Positions 45,005-53,223 of a stretch of 64,000 bases of DNA are shown piece after piece. The stretch's first letter is position 1; each line of letters begins with the position of its first letter. Source of the DNA: Bradyrhizobium sp. NP1 (GTDB taxonomy: Bacteria; Pseudomonadota; Alphaproteobacteria; Rhizobiales; Xanthobacteraceae); contig NZ_CP127385.1 of assembly GCF_030378205.1 (NCBI RefSeq), forward strand, positions 3,574,001 through 3,638,000, written 5' to 3'. The position numbers and the translations under genes were made by a program. The notes below the pieces were generated by a model. The model did no database searches. It was given only the letters and a program-made list of their open reading frames with translations, and was not told the origin of the DNA.

Positions 45005-46177
45005 TTGCCGGCGCGGCGATCAGCCGTCGCGCCCTCGCACAAGCCTTCCTCGCGCAAGCCTTCCATGCAGCGGATGATCGAGAATTTCCGGATCGGCCGC
45101 CATGCCATGCGCTACAGCGCCTTCGTGCCGCGGCTCTACAATCTCTGTCGCTCGTTCGGCTTCGTGCGGGAGCGGATGATGCCGTCGCGCGCCTTTTGCT
45201 CCGACGAGAGCCAGGGCTATCCGGTCATCCTCATGACCCAGCATTTCGGCACCTTTCCCTTCGACCACGGCAGGGTCGGCGGCAAGGTCGCGGTGAACCG
45301 TCACGGGCCCTATGCCCATCACGGCGAAGACCTCGTGATCGTGCAGGCAAGCCATGTCGGGTACGACGCCGACAGCAGGCGCTTCGGCGTCTACCGGCGC
45401 CACCGCACCGCCGACCGCGCCTTTGGCGACAATTGCGGCAAGCTGTGCGCAGTGTTGCGCTGGTACCAGGAGGAGTATCGTCACGCCTGCGAGCAGGTGC
45501 TGTGCGGTGTGCTGGACGGCGAAGCCGCCGTCAGCGTGGACAACCAGTTCCTGGATGAGAGCCGGCCCGAGGGCCTGTTCCTTGATCTTGACCGCGTCAT
45601 CGATCGCGCGAGCGGTCCGGTGAAGGTGCTGAGCACGGCAAAGGTTTTTCGTCCGTCGTCGGATTTGCGCCAACGCCTGTCGGAGACGGACTGGCAGGAG
45701 CCGCCGCGCGCGATCGGAAGCGGGCTCACGGCGGACCTGTTCACGTTCCGCCGGCCGCCGGCTGCCGACATCGAAGGCCACGATATCCTCGAGGCGGCGC
45801 TGCAAGCCGCGATGCCCGCGCTCGTGACCTCCGCCCATCCCGCGCTCGACGCCGCGCGCTACCACACCCAGGCCGAATTCGATCGCACCTATCGCAGCTT
45901 CCTGCGCGAGCCGTGCTACCGCGACAAGAACCTGCTGTTCATCGCCGGCATCAACATCGACATCTCGCCGCGCGAGGCGTTTCCGTTTCCGCTGATCAAG
46001 TTCGTGCCCTGGGCGGCCTATGTCTGCCTGCGCGACGGAAGCAGCTTTCTGATGGAGCAGCACGAGATTTCCGATGCGCTGCAACGGCAGCCCCTGGAGA
46101 ACCCCGAGCGGCTGTCGTTCGACGAGGCGATCCAGCGCATGGCGGATGCCGACGAGATCCGCCTGCCGATCGATTGA
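45005..46177 (+). CDS. possible LCIB-type (theta-like/beta) carbonic anhydrase family protein
   Basis: About 390 residues; TTG at 45005 has AGGAG 6 nt upstream. The frame is open back to 44957, and ATG codons at 45065 or 45074 are also possible. The central part carries AFCSDESQGYPVILMTQHFG (Cys65, Asp67), QASHVGYD (His117) and DNCGKLCAVL (Cys144). That arrangement matches my recollection of the Cys/His/Cys zinc site with an adjacent Asp in LCIB-type carbonic anhydrases. The C-terminal half (NLLFIAGINIDISPREAFPF and following) is not recognised. The assignment is by motif only. If wrong, it is a conserved hypothetical. Confidence 0.5.
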   Translation: MPARRSAVAPSHKPSSRKPSMQRMIENFRIGRHAMRYSAFVPRLYNLCRSFGFVRERMMPSRAFCSDESQGYPVILMTQHFGTFPFDHGRVGGKVAVNRHGPYAHHGEDLVIVQASHVGYDADSRRFGVYRRHRTADRAFGDNCGKLCAVLRWYQEEYRHACEQVLCGVLDGEAAVSVDNQFLDESRPEGLFLDLDRVIDRASGPVKVLSTAKVFRPSSDLRQRLSETDWQEPPRAIGSGLTADLFTFRRPPAADIEGHDILEAALQAAMPALVTSAHPALDAARYHTQAEFDRTYRSFLREPCYRDKNLLFIAGINIDISPREAFPFPLIKFVPWAAYVCLRDGSSFLMEQHEISDALQRQPLENPERLSFDEAIQRMADADEIRLPID

Positions 46178-46200
46178 GTTGCCGCAGGTGGAGCAATCGC

Positions 46201-47025
46201 TCAGCCCGCTCGCTTCGAGAGGCCGCTCGCCAGCGCCGAATAGTGCTGGTGGACATGAGCGGCGCCATAGGCACGTTCCAGCCGGCGCAAGGTGAAGTGA
46301 CCCTTCGCGATCCGCTGAAAATGCTCCATGAAGATGATGTTGACGGTGGCCCCGCTGACCGCGCCGATCACAGGCACCGCGCCGGCGGCGATCTTGTCGG
46401 AAACGACCAGGCCGAAGCGCGAGACGATCTCGGTCACGAAGCCGGCGACGACAGGCGCGGATGCATCGACCGCGCCCCGCTCGAGGAACAGCGCTGCGAC
46501 GTCGCCGGTGTATTTGCTGATCAGCGTGCGCGCGGCATAGTAGCCGACGTCGACATTTTCCTCCGTGCGCTTCGCGCCGAAGGCGAAGACTTCGAGGCAG
46601 GCCAGGCGCGCTTCGAGCTTCGAGAGATCCTCGCCCTCGTGCTGGGCGATCTCCGCGATCGCGCGCAGCATGAAGGTCGTGGTCAGCGGCAGCTCGACGG
46701 CGAGCGCGCCGAGGCCGAGCATGCCGCTCACGCCGCCTGCAACCCCCGCAAGCAGCGAGGAGAACGTCGTTGCCGGCGTTCCCGCCGGCTTTTCGTTCAG
46801 CGTATCGACGACGACGTCGAGGCCCTTCATCACGGCCGTGCGCACCAGTCCCGACAGCTGGCGGTTGACCGTCTTCGGCAGCAAGGTGAGGATCCGGTTG
46901 ACCGGCGCGCCCGCATAGTCGGCAAGCCGCGCCGCGAAGTTCGGGGTTTCCAGATGCCTGACCGCGACCTTGAGCGCGGCATGGTCAGCCGGGGTCAGGA
47001 CGATCGTGGTCGGTTCATGGCTCAT
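46201..47025 (-). CDS. EcsC family protein
   Basis: About 274 residues. The start at 47025 overlaps the stop of the ATPase gene by 4 bp (ATGA), so it is translationally coupled. It has a Gly-rich hydrophobic hairpin (SSLLAGVAGGVSGMLGLGALAVEL), then TTTFMLRAIAEIAQHEGED and a conserved LEVFAFGAKR. A second Gly/Ala-rich stretch follows (KIAAGAVPVIGAVSGATVN), and the C-terminus ends with FQRIAKGHFTLRRLER. These fit the EcsC family, whose molecular role is not known. Placed last in a fez-like operon, it may help shape or load a membrane compartment; that is inference. Confidence 0.87.
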   Translation of the reverse strand: MSHEPTTIVLTPADHAALKVAVRHLETPNFAARLADYAGAPVNRILTLLPKTVNRQLSGLVRTAVMKGLDVVVDTLNEKPAGTPATTFSSLLAGVAGGVSGMLGLGALAVELPLTTTFMLRAIAEIAQHEGEDLSKLEARLACLEVFAFGAKRTEENVDVGYYAARTLISKYTGDVAALFLERGAVDASAPVVAGFVTEIVSRFGLVVSDKIAAGAVPVIGAVSGATVNIIFMEHFQRIAKGHFTLRRLERAYGAAHVHQHYSALASGLSKRAG

Positions 47026-49136
47026 TGATATCTGAGGATCGGCCGGATTCCGTTCATGCTGGCGAGGATCGCCGAGCCGTTGCTGATCAGCGCGGTGATC
47101 TCGGGCGTGATCAGCCCGCCGGGCAGCGCAAGCCCGAGCGCCAGCGTGTTGAGGATCGCCACGATGCCGTAGTTCTGCCTGATCAGGCGAACTGCGCCTT
47201 GCGAGATCTCGACCGCCTTGACGAGCTTCCACAGCGAATCCTCCATCAGGATCACGTCGGCGGATTCATGGGTGACTTCGGCGCCGTGCTTCATGGCGAT
47301 GCCGACATCGGCGAAGCTCAACGCCGGGGAATCGTTGATGCCGTCGCCGACCATGGCGACCCTGCGGCCCGAACGCTGCAGTTCCTGGATCACGCTTGCC
47401 TTGTCGGCCGGAAGCATGTCGGCGAAATGTTCGGTGAGGCCGAGGTTGCGGCAGACGGCGCGCGCGACCACCGCGTTGTCGCCGGTCAGCATGATGCTGC
47501 TCCTGATCCCCAGCGCATGCAGACGTTCGATCACGGGACGGCTCTCGTTGCGGATCTCGTCGGAATAGGGGACGAGGCCGGCGAGCTCGCCGTCGACGGC
47601 GATATAGAGGCTCGAATAGCCGCGCTCATCCAGCGCGGCGCGGTCGGACGCCGAGTGTCCGACCGCAATGTCGCTCTGGCGCATGAAGCGCTCATTGCCG
47701 ACATGGACGTAGTAGCCGTTGACCTGGCCCTCGACACCAAGGCCGATCCGATAGGTGGTCTCGTTGCAGGCGGGGATGTTGACCTTGAGCTGTCGTGCCC
47801 GGGTGCGAAGCGCCTCAGCGACCGGGTGCTGCAGCCGGGTTTCGGCGGCGGCGGCAAGGCCGAGCAGATGGCCCGGCGTGATCGATTTCTGGTAGGACAG
47901 GATGTCGAGCACGGCCGGCGTGCCGTGGGTCAGCGTGCCCGTCTTGTCGAACACGATGGTGTCGACATCGGCGAGCTTCTCCATGTGGCCGCCGCTCTTG
48001 ATGATCATGCCGGCGCGCGCCGCGTGCGTCATCGACGACAGCACCGAGGTCGGCGCGGCGACGCGGATGCCGGTGCCGTAGTCGACGATGACGAGCGACA
48101 GGAAGCGGTTGAAGTCGCCGGTGACGGCCGCGGTGGAGGCTGCGAGCGCCAGCGTCGGCGCGACCAGGCGGTCGGCAAAGCGCTCGGCGTGGTTCTGCAT
48201 GCGGGTGTCGCCGATCGGCGCGGATTCGACGAGATGCACGATCTGGCCGGCGGTGGTGGCCGAGCCCACACGAAGCGCCCGCACCGTGATCTGGCCTTCG
48301 CGGATCACGGTCGCGGCAAAGGCGGCTTCGCCCTTGCCGCGGTTCACGGGAAGGCCTTCGCCGGTGATGGTCTTCTGGTCGATCGTGGCCTGGCCCTCGA
48401 TGACCTCGCCGTCGACGGGGATCATCTCGCCGGGATAGACGACTACGAGATCGCCGGCCGCAAGCTCGGCTGCGGGAACCGATATCACCGCGCCGTCCCG
48501 CTTGATCCAGGCGGTCTTGGTCTGGAATTCGAGCAGCTCGCTGATCGCGCGGCGCGAGCCGGCCGCGGTGAGGTCGCGGATCCAGTCGCCGAGTTTGATC
48601 AGCCAGGTGACGATGCAGCCGGCGAGCGGATTGCCCTGCAGGACCGAGGAGGTGATGGCGAGCGTGTCGAGCACGTCGATGTTGAGGCGCTTCTCGTTCG
48701 CCCAGACCTTCCAGGCACGCCGGGCGATCGGCACGGCGTTCCACAGCATCAAGGGCATGTTGAGTGCGATCACGACCGGATTGGCGGAGAACGCCATCGC
48801 GAGCGACAGCGTCGGCAACGCCAGCGGCGATTGCTTCGATGCTTCCTTGGCTCGTGCGCTCGATGGCGCCGCCTGCACAGCCTCCGCGCAGAACGCCTTG
48901 ATCTCGGCGAGGCTGAGGCCCTTGACGCGATCGAGCAGGAGGCGGAGTAGCGTCTCCTGCGCCGGGTCATATTCCAGCACGAGGCTCGCGCAATCATAGT
49001 TGATCCGCGCGCTGCGGATGCCGTTCTGCGCGTTCAGCCAGGCGAGGAAGGTTTCGGCGAGCCGGCGGTTGTGACCGAGCGCGGGGATGCTGAGCCGCAC
49101 CCGTCCGCGCATCGAATGTCGAAAGGAGTATTCCAT
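47022..49136 (-). CDS. P1B-type heavy-metal ATPase lacking the CPC motif (FezB-like)
   Basis: About 704 residues. An N-terminal HMA-like domain opens with MEYSFRHSMRGRVRLSIPAL. The actuator TGE is in TITGEGLPVNRG (about residue 259), the phosphorylated Asp is in VFDKTGTLTHGTP (about 396), and the hinge is in MVGDGINDSPAL (about 595). In the membrane helix before the phosphorylation site, where transition-metal ATPases carry CPC/SPC, the sequence is VDYGTGIRVAAPTS (about 353). So the transported ion may be unusual; iron is likely by analogy with P1B-6 ferrosome pumps. ATG 49136 was chosen; GTG 49169 overlaps the upstream stop and is possible. Confidence 0.9.
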   Translation of the reverse strand: MEYSFRHSMRGRVRLSIPALGHNRRLAETFLAWLNAQNGIRSARINYDCASLVLEYDPAQETLLRLLLDRVKGLSLAEIKAFCAEAVQAAPSSARAKEASKQSPLALPTLSLAMAFSANPVVIALNMPLMLWNAVPIARRAWKVWANEKRLNIDVLDTLAITSSVLQGNPLAGCIVTWLIKLGDWIRDLTAAGSRRAISELLEFQTKTAWIKRDGAVISVPAAELAAGDLVVVYPGEMIPVDGEVIEGQATIDQKTITGEGLPVNRGKGEAAFAATVIREGQITVRALRVGSATTAGQIVHLVESAPIGDTRMQNHAERFADRLVAPTLALAASTAAVTGDFNRFLSLVIVDYGTGIRVAAPTSVLSSMTHAARAGMIIKSGGHMEKLADVDTIVFDKTGTLTHGTPAVLDILSYQKSITPGHLLGLAAAAETRLQHPVAEALRTRARQLKVNIPACNETTYRIGLGVEGQVNGYYVHVGNERFMRQSDIAVGHSASDRAALDERGYSSLYIAVDGELAGLVPYSDEIRNESRPVIERLHALGIRSSIMLTGDNAVVARAVCRNLGLTEHFADMLPADKASVIQELQRSGRRVAMVGDGINDSPALSFADVGIAMKHGAEVTHESADVILMEDSLWKLVKAVEISQGAVRLIRQNYGIVAILNTLALGLALPGGLITPEITALISNGSAILASMNGIRPILRYQ

Positions 49137-49165
49137 GCAGTCCAGGTCTCCGCCGGCGCGTCGCG

Positions 49166-49723
49166 TCACGCGGTGGCGGGGACTTCCTCCTGCTGTTCGG
49201 CCGCGGCCATGTTGGCCTGGATCATGTGGTTGAGCGCGAAGATCGCCAGCGTGACCCAGACCGGGGTCGCGGCGTTGGCGCCCACCTCGAAAATGGTGAA
49301 AGCGGCAATGCCGCCGGCGAGCAGGATCTTGAGGTCGACGACGTTGCCGGTCGCGATCTTGATCTGGTGATCGAAGTCACGGAAGAAATCGACTACGGCC
49401 TTGGCGGTATGGGAATGTTCGGCGAGATATTCGGCTTCCTGCTCGATCTTGCGCGCCAGCGCATCGATCTCATTGTTCGGCGGCGGGCAATGGACGCCGG
49501 TGTGATGCTGAAGCTGGCCGTGAAATGCATGGTGCTGGTCGGTGTCGTAGTGAAGCACCACGCTCCCCGTCACCGGGTTGACGATGACCTCCTCGATCCC
49601 GGGGATCACGGCAAAGGTCTGCTTGATCTGCTCGGCCAGCTCAGGGTTGGCCTTGACCGACGGAACCTTCATGCGGATGCGCCCGGGCACCTGGTGCGCG
49701 ATCTGCAGCTTCATCTTCGTCAT
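49166..49723 (-). CDS. HMA_2-domain membrane protein (FezC-like)
   Basis: About 185 residues. The N-terminus MTKMKLQIAHQVPGRIRMKV has a GRIR motif like the GRVR of the neighbouring ATPase. An HMA_2 ferredoxin-like fold follows (IEEVIVNPVTGSVVLHYD). Metal-binding CxxC is absent; a His-rich loop (DTDQHHAFHGQLQHHTGVH) comes next. A Gly/Ala-rich membrane hairpin lies at about 135-175 (DLKILLAGGIAAFTIF). The ATG at 49723 begins the domain properly; the upstream extension to 49825 is Arg-rich and unlikely. It lies between the DUF5132 and ATPase genes on one strand. Confidence 0.8.
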   Translation of the reverse strand: MTKMKLQIAHQVPGRIRMKVPSVKANPELAEQIKQTFAVIPGIEEVIVNPVTGSVVLHYDTDQHHAFHGQLQHHTGVHCPPPNNEIDALARKIEQEAEYLAEHSHTAKAVVDFFRDFDHQIKIATGNVVDLKILLAGGIAAFTIFEVGANAATPVWVTLAIFALNHMIQANMAAAEQQEEVPATA

Positions 49724-49840
49724 CGAAAAATCTCTGGTGCTTGATCGCAAGCCCGCGACGCCGGGCCGCCGGCCTCGCGCCGCGTTGCATTCCCAACGGC
49801 CGGCGGTCCAGAAGCCGGCCGTCATCGGCCGGGTCTTGGC

Positions 49841-50233
49841 TCAGGCCGCGGTCTGGCTGCGGCCGGCCGGCGGCTTGGTCGCCTGGGCCTCATTCTCGGC
49901 CTTCACTTCGGCAACGATGTCGTTCACCTGCTCATGGGCTTCGGCGAACATCTCCTTCGAACGCTGCGCGAGCTTGTAGGTGCCGCGGACCGTGGATTTG
50001 AACAGCGGGTTCAGCGCACCCGCGAGCTTGGGGAAATATTTGGGGGCCGCGACTGCAGCGACGCCGACCGCAATGCCGGGCAGCAGCGCCGCCTCGAACA
50101 GGGCTGCCCCGACGGCAACCACCGCCACGGCCGCTACCGTCTTGTTCAACCCGCCGTTTTCCTGATCATCGTCCACCTGAGCGGCTACGCCGTCGGAATG
50201 AGACGGATCATGACCATTATGGCTGATGGGCAT
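49841..50233 (-). CDS. DUF5132 domain protein
   Basis: A 130-residue protein. The N-terminal 30 residues are polar and His/Asp-rich. A long Gly/Ala/Val-rich membrane segment follows (VAAVAVVAVGAALFEAALLPG, then AVGVAAVAAPKYFPKL), then an amphipathic helix (SKEMFAEAHEQVNDIVAEV). This fits DUF5132, a small family found beside HMA_2 and P-type ATPase genes. AAAGGA lies 6 nt upstream of the ATG. As first gene of the operon, it may be a compartment-membrane protein; the biochemical role is unknown. Confidence 0.78.
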   Translation of the reverse strand: MPISHNGHDPSHSDGVAAQVDDDQENGGLNKTVAAVAVVAVGAALFEAALLPGIAVGVAAVAAPKYFPKLAGALNPLFKSTVRGTYKLAQRSKEMFAEAHEQVNDIVAEVKAENEAQATKPPAGRSQTAA

Positions 50234-50341
50234 CGCAAACGTCCTTTGTTGAAGCCGCGGACAAACGCCCGCCCGCCATCCATAAAGGGCGATTGAAATG
50301 GATTAGTGACAGTTGCGTGACGGGCATTTTGCACGGTTGCA

Positions 50342-50362
50342 CGGCGGGCATGACCCCCGCCG
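50342..50362. terminator. 7-bp GC stem-loop between acetamidase and DUF5132 genes
   Basis: CGGCGGG and CCCGCCG flank a 7-bp loop, downstream of the acetamidase stop and upstream of the DUF5132 gene. No T-tract follows on the minus strand, so it is a weak terminator candidate. A tandem TTGCACGG pair adjoins at 50329-50344. Confidence 0.3.
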
Positions 50363-50426
50363 GGCGCAGACACGGGATGCGGCAGGCTGACGCGCGAGGA
50401 GGGCGGAGCCGTCTCGCCGGACCGGC

Positions 50427-51368
50427 TCAGCCGTGCACGATGTTCTTGGCGATCATGCAGTGGATGCCCTTGGAGCCGTTCACGGTCTGCGTCACCCGCA
50501 GGTCGGCGGCGAGGCTGCAGAGCGTATAGGCGTCCTCGCGCGACAGGTTGCGCTTTTCGCCGAGCAGCACGATCATGTCGCGCAGCGCCCGCACCACGCA
50601 TTGGTCGAGGTCGGGGTCCATCGCCATGGTCATGAAGTGATCGGGCGTCTCGGCGCGGGGATAGGCGAGCCGCAGATCCTTGCGCAGCGTCAACCGGAAG
50701 CGGCCCTGAAGTGCAGTCTCGATCGCGGTGACGCAGACCTCGCCGTCGCCCTGCACGCCGTGCCCGTCGCCGCAGGAGAACAGCGCGCCCGGTACGAACA
50801 CCGGCAGATAGAGTTTGGCTCCCGCGCCGAGCTCCTTGTTGTCGAGATTGCCGCCCATCGCGCGCGGGATCAGCGAGGTGATGCGGCCCCAGGCCGGCGG
50901 CGGCGCCACGCCCATGACCCCGAAGAACGGCTTCAAGGGCAGGTCAAGCCCCCAGGGCAGGCGGCCGACCATGCGGCTGAGATCGAGCGGGATGTTGAGC
51001 AGCCGCGGCTCGTGGAAATCGTCGGGCAGGGTGCCGGCGAGGGGACGGATCAGGTTGTAGCCCCAGTCCTGCCGCAGCTTCACATCGAGGATGTCGACTT
51101 CCAGCACGTCGCCGGGTTGCGCATCCCGAACAGCAACGGGCCCGGTGAGGATATGGCCGGGCACCATCCGCTCGTTCTTCGCATGCACCTCGAAAAGCTC
51201 GGGCGGGACGTGAAATTTCGTTTTGTCGGGCACGACGTCCGGACCGCCCGAGATGGTGTCGACGGTGACCTCGTCGCCGCTTTCGATGGTCAGGACGGGC
51301 TTGAGCCTGGCCTCGAAGAATCCCCAGTGACAGGTCTCGGGGCTTGAATGCAGATGATGGTAGGCCAT
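50427..51368 (-). CDS. acetamidase/formamidase family protein
   Basis: About 313 residues. It has YHHLHSSPETCHWGFFE near the N-terminus, VDTISGG, VHAKNERMVPGHILTGPV, GDVLEVDILDV and, near the centre, FSCGDGHGVQGDGEVCVTAIET, all typical of the family. These enzymes hydrolyse formamide or acetamide to ammonia and the acid; many homologues have not been tested. GGAAG precedes the ATG at 51368. The gene is co-directional with the fez-like operon but separated by 194 bp, so it is probably a separate unit. Confidence 0.88.
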   Translation of the reverse strand: MAYHHLHSSPETCHWGFFEARLKPVLTIESGDEVTVDTISGGPDVVPDKTKFHVPPELFEVHAKNERMVPGHILTGPVAVRDAQPGDVLEVDILDVKLRQDWGYNLIRPLAGTLPDDFHEPRLLNIPLDLSRMVGRLPWGLDLPLKPFFGVMGVAPPPAWGRITSLIPRAMGGNLDNKELGAGAKLYLPVFVPGALFSCGDGHGVQGDGEVCVTAIETALQGRFRLTLRKDLRLAYPRAETPDHFMTMAMDPDLDQCVVRALRDMIVLLGEKRNLSREDAYTLCSLAADLRVTQTVNGSKGIHCMIAKNIVHG

Positions 51369-51401
51369 GGGCAGCACTTCCCGTGTCTTTCAGATTCCTC
51401 G

Positions 51402-51495
51402 CCATTGCCGGGCTCGACCCGACAATCCATCATTCTTGATCAAATCTTCGCCTGAAGAAAGATGGATACGCGGATCAAGCCCGCGTATGACGAAG
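51402..51495. repeat. Bradyrhizobiaceae-type palindromic intergenic repeat
   Basis: Imperfect palindromic sequence between the divergent acetamidase and YdcF genes. Arms include CATTGCCGGGCTCGACCCG, ATCCATC paired with GATGGAT, and a local palindrome around GCGGATCAAGCCCGCG, ending ATGACGA. I recall near-identical sequences in many intergenic gaps of Bradyrhizobium and Rhodopseudomonas genomes; this was not searched. Confidence 0.6.
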
Positions 51496-51532
51496 GGCCG
51501 TATGCCGCAACCGACGTTGGAAAGAGCCCTCT

Positions 51533-52342
51533 TTGTTTTTCGTCTTGTCGAAGACGCTCGGCGTCATCCTGGTGCCGACGAATTTCCTGATCTTGCTGGG
51601 CCTTGTGGGCGTGCTGCTGCTGGCGACACGCCGCGCCTCGCTGGGGCGTAAATGCCTTGTCGTGTCGATCGTGATGCTTGGCATTTGCGGATTTTCCCCG
51701 CTCGGCAACATCCTGATCTATCCGCTGGAGCAGCGGTTCCCGGTCTGGGATCCGGCGAAAGGCGCACCCGACGGCATCATCGTGCTCGGCGGACCGGTCG
51801 ACGCGGATGTCTCGGTCGCCCGCGGCACGCCGGTGATCAGGTTCGCGCCCGACCGCATGTTTGCCGCCGCCGTGCTGGCGCGGCGCTACCCCAATGCCCG
51901 CATCGTCTACACCGGCGGCAGCGCCAACCTGATCTCCAACGATGCCCGCGAGGCCGATTTCGCCGGCGAGCTGCTTGCCGATCTCGGTATCGACCGCGCG
52001 CGGCTGATCATGGAGCGGCGCTCGCGCAACACCCACGAAAACGCGGTGTTCACGAAGACACTGGTCGATCCCAGGCCAGGCGAGCGCTGGCTGCTGGTGA
52101 CCTCGGCCTTTCACATGCCGCGCTCGGTCGGTCTGTTCCGCAAGGCGGGGTTTGCGGTCGAGCCCTATCCGGTGGACTGGCATATCGGCAGCCGCGCCGA
52201 TCTCTTCAATTTCTCGCTCAGTGCTGGCAATGGTCTGGCGCAGACCGATACCGCCGCACGCGAATGGCTGGGGCTCATCGCCTATCGCCTCAGCGGCCGG
52301 ATCGACGACTGGTTTCCGGGACCGGAAGGACGATCGAGATAG
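51533..52342 (+). CDS. YdcF family membrane protein (DUF218)
   Basis: A 269-residue protein. Two N-terminal membrane helices (LGVILVPTNFLILLGLVGVLL and VVSIVMLGICGFSPLG) precede the DUF218 domain. The domain has DGIIVLGGPVDA, RIVYTGGSANL, RSRNTHENAVFT and LLVTSAFHMPRSVGLFRKAG. The family includes SanA/ElyC proteins linked to envelope integrity and lipid carrier recycling. The start is TTG at 51533 with GGAAAGAG upstream. Envelope function is inferred from the family. Confidence 0.88.
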   Translation: MFFVLSKTLGVILVPTNFLILLGLVGVLLLATRRASLGRKCLVVSIVMLGICGFSPLGNILIYPLEQRFPVWDPAKGAPDGIIVLGGPVDADVSVARGTPVIRFAPDRMFAAAVLARRYPNARIVYTGGSANLISNDAREADFAGELLADLGIDRARLIMERRSRNTHENAVFTKTLVDPRPGERWLLVTSAFHMPRSVGLFRKAGFAVEPYPVDWHIGSRADLFNFSLSAGNGLAQTDTAAREWLGLIAYRLSGRIDDWFPGPEGRSR

Positions 52343-52414
52343 CCACTTTTCCGGATGATGTGCCAAATTCCTGATAATACGCTGTATCGACACCGTCATT
52401 GGGAGAGAGATGCC

Positions 52415-53197
52415 ATGCAGCAGACCGCGCCCGAGCAATTCGATCTGGCCGGCATGGTGGCCGATCTCAACACGCTGCTTCGCCTGAAGACGACGATCAT
52501 CGGCATGAAGCTGTTTGCAACCGTCGAGGAAATGGCCGCGATCCCCAAGATCAGGCGCCCGAGCGCGGTCCACACCACCGACCAGATCGTCAGCATGGCC
52601 TCGCGGCTCGGCTGGACCGTCGGCATCACCGCCGACGACCTTGTCGGTGCGCAATGCCGCGCCGTGGTTGGCCTCGGGCCGCAGGACGACAAATGGCTTG
52701 CGGGCGAGAACTATGTCGGGGTCTGGCACGGCACTGCGGAGGACGCGCGCAAGCGCCAGGAGGCGCTCGACGTGGTTCCATACGGTCAATATCAGGCGCT
52801 CGCGGTGAGCCCGCTGACCAGCGGACGGCTCAATCCGCCGGACGTCTGCCTCGTCTATGCGACGCCCGGGCAGATGATCATCCTGATCAACGGCCTGCAA
52901 TATACCGGCTACCGGAAATTCGAGTGGAGCGTGGTCGGCGAAACCGCTTGCGCCGATTCCTGGGGCCGGGCATTGAAGACCGGTGAGCCCTCGCTGTCCT
53001 TGCCCTGCTTTGCCGAACGGCGCTATGGCGGCGTACCCGACGAGGAAATGCTGATGGCGCTGCCGCCGTCCTATCTCGCCAAGGCGATAACAGGCATGAA
53101 GCAGCTTGCCAAAAACGGCCTGCGCTATCCGATCGCACCCTACGGCATCCAGGCCGACGTGCGCGCGGGCATGGGCGTGTCGTATGGGAAGAAGTGA
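52415..53197 (+). CDS. DUF169 domain-containing protein
   Basis: About 260 residues. The start at 52415 has GGGAG upstream and begins MQQTAPEQFDLAGMVADL. The domain covers the whole protein: LRLKTTIIGMKLFATVEEM, then WTVGITADDLVGAQCRAVVG, and SLSLPCFAERRYGGVPDEEM with LPPSYLAKAITGM. Conserved Cys residues are present (CRAVVG, CADSWG, LPCFAE). DUF169 proteins lack an established function. It is 26 bp upstream of the reductase gene on the same strand, so the two are likely co-expressed. Confidence 0.8.
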   Translation: MQQTAPEQFDLAGMVADLNTLLRLKTTIIGMKLFATVEEMAAIPKIRRPSAVHTTDQIVSMASRLGWTVGITADDLVGAQCRAVVGLGPQDDKWLAGENYVGVWHGTAEDARKRQEALDVVPYGQYQALAVSPLTSGRLNPPDVCLVYATPGQMIILINGLQYTGYRKFEWSVVGETACADSWGRALKTGEPSLSLPCFAERRYGGVPDEEMLMALPPSYLAKAITGMKQLAKNGLRYPIAPYGIQADVRAGMGVSYGKK

Positions 53198-53223
53198 TCC
53201 GCGCCGTCCCTTGAGGAACTGAA

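Noticed and set aside
47025..48950. Open frame of 641 codons on the plus strand
   Set aside because: Antisense to the P-type ATPase, whose catalytic motifs are intact on the other strand.
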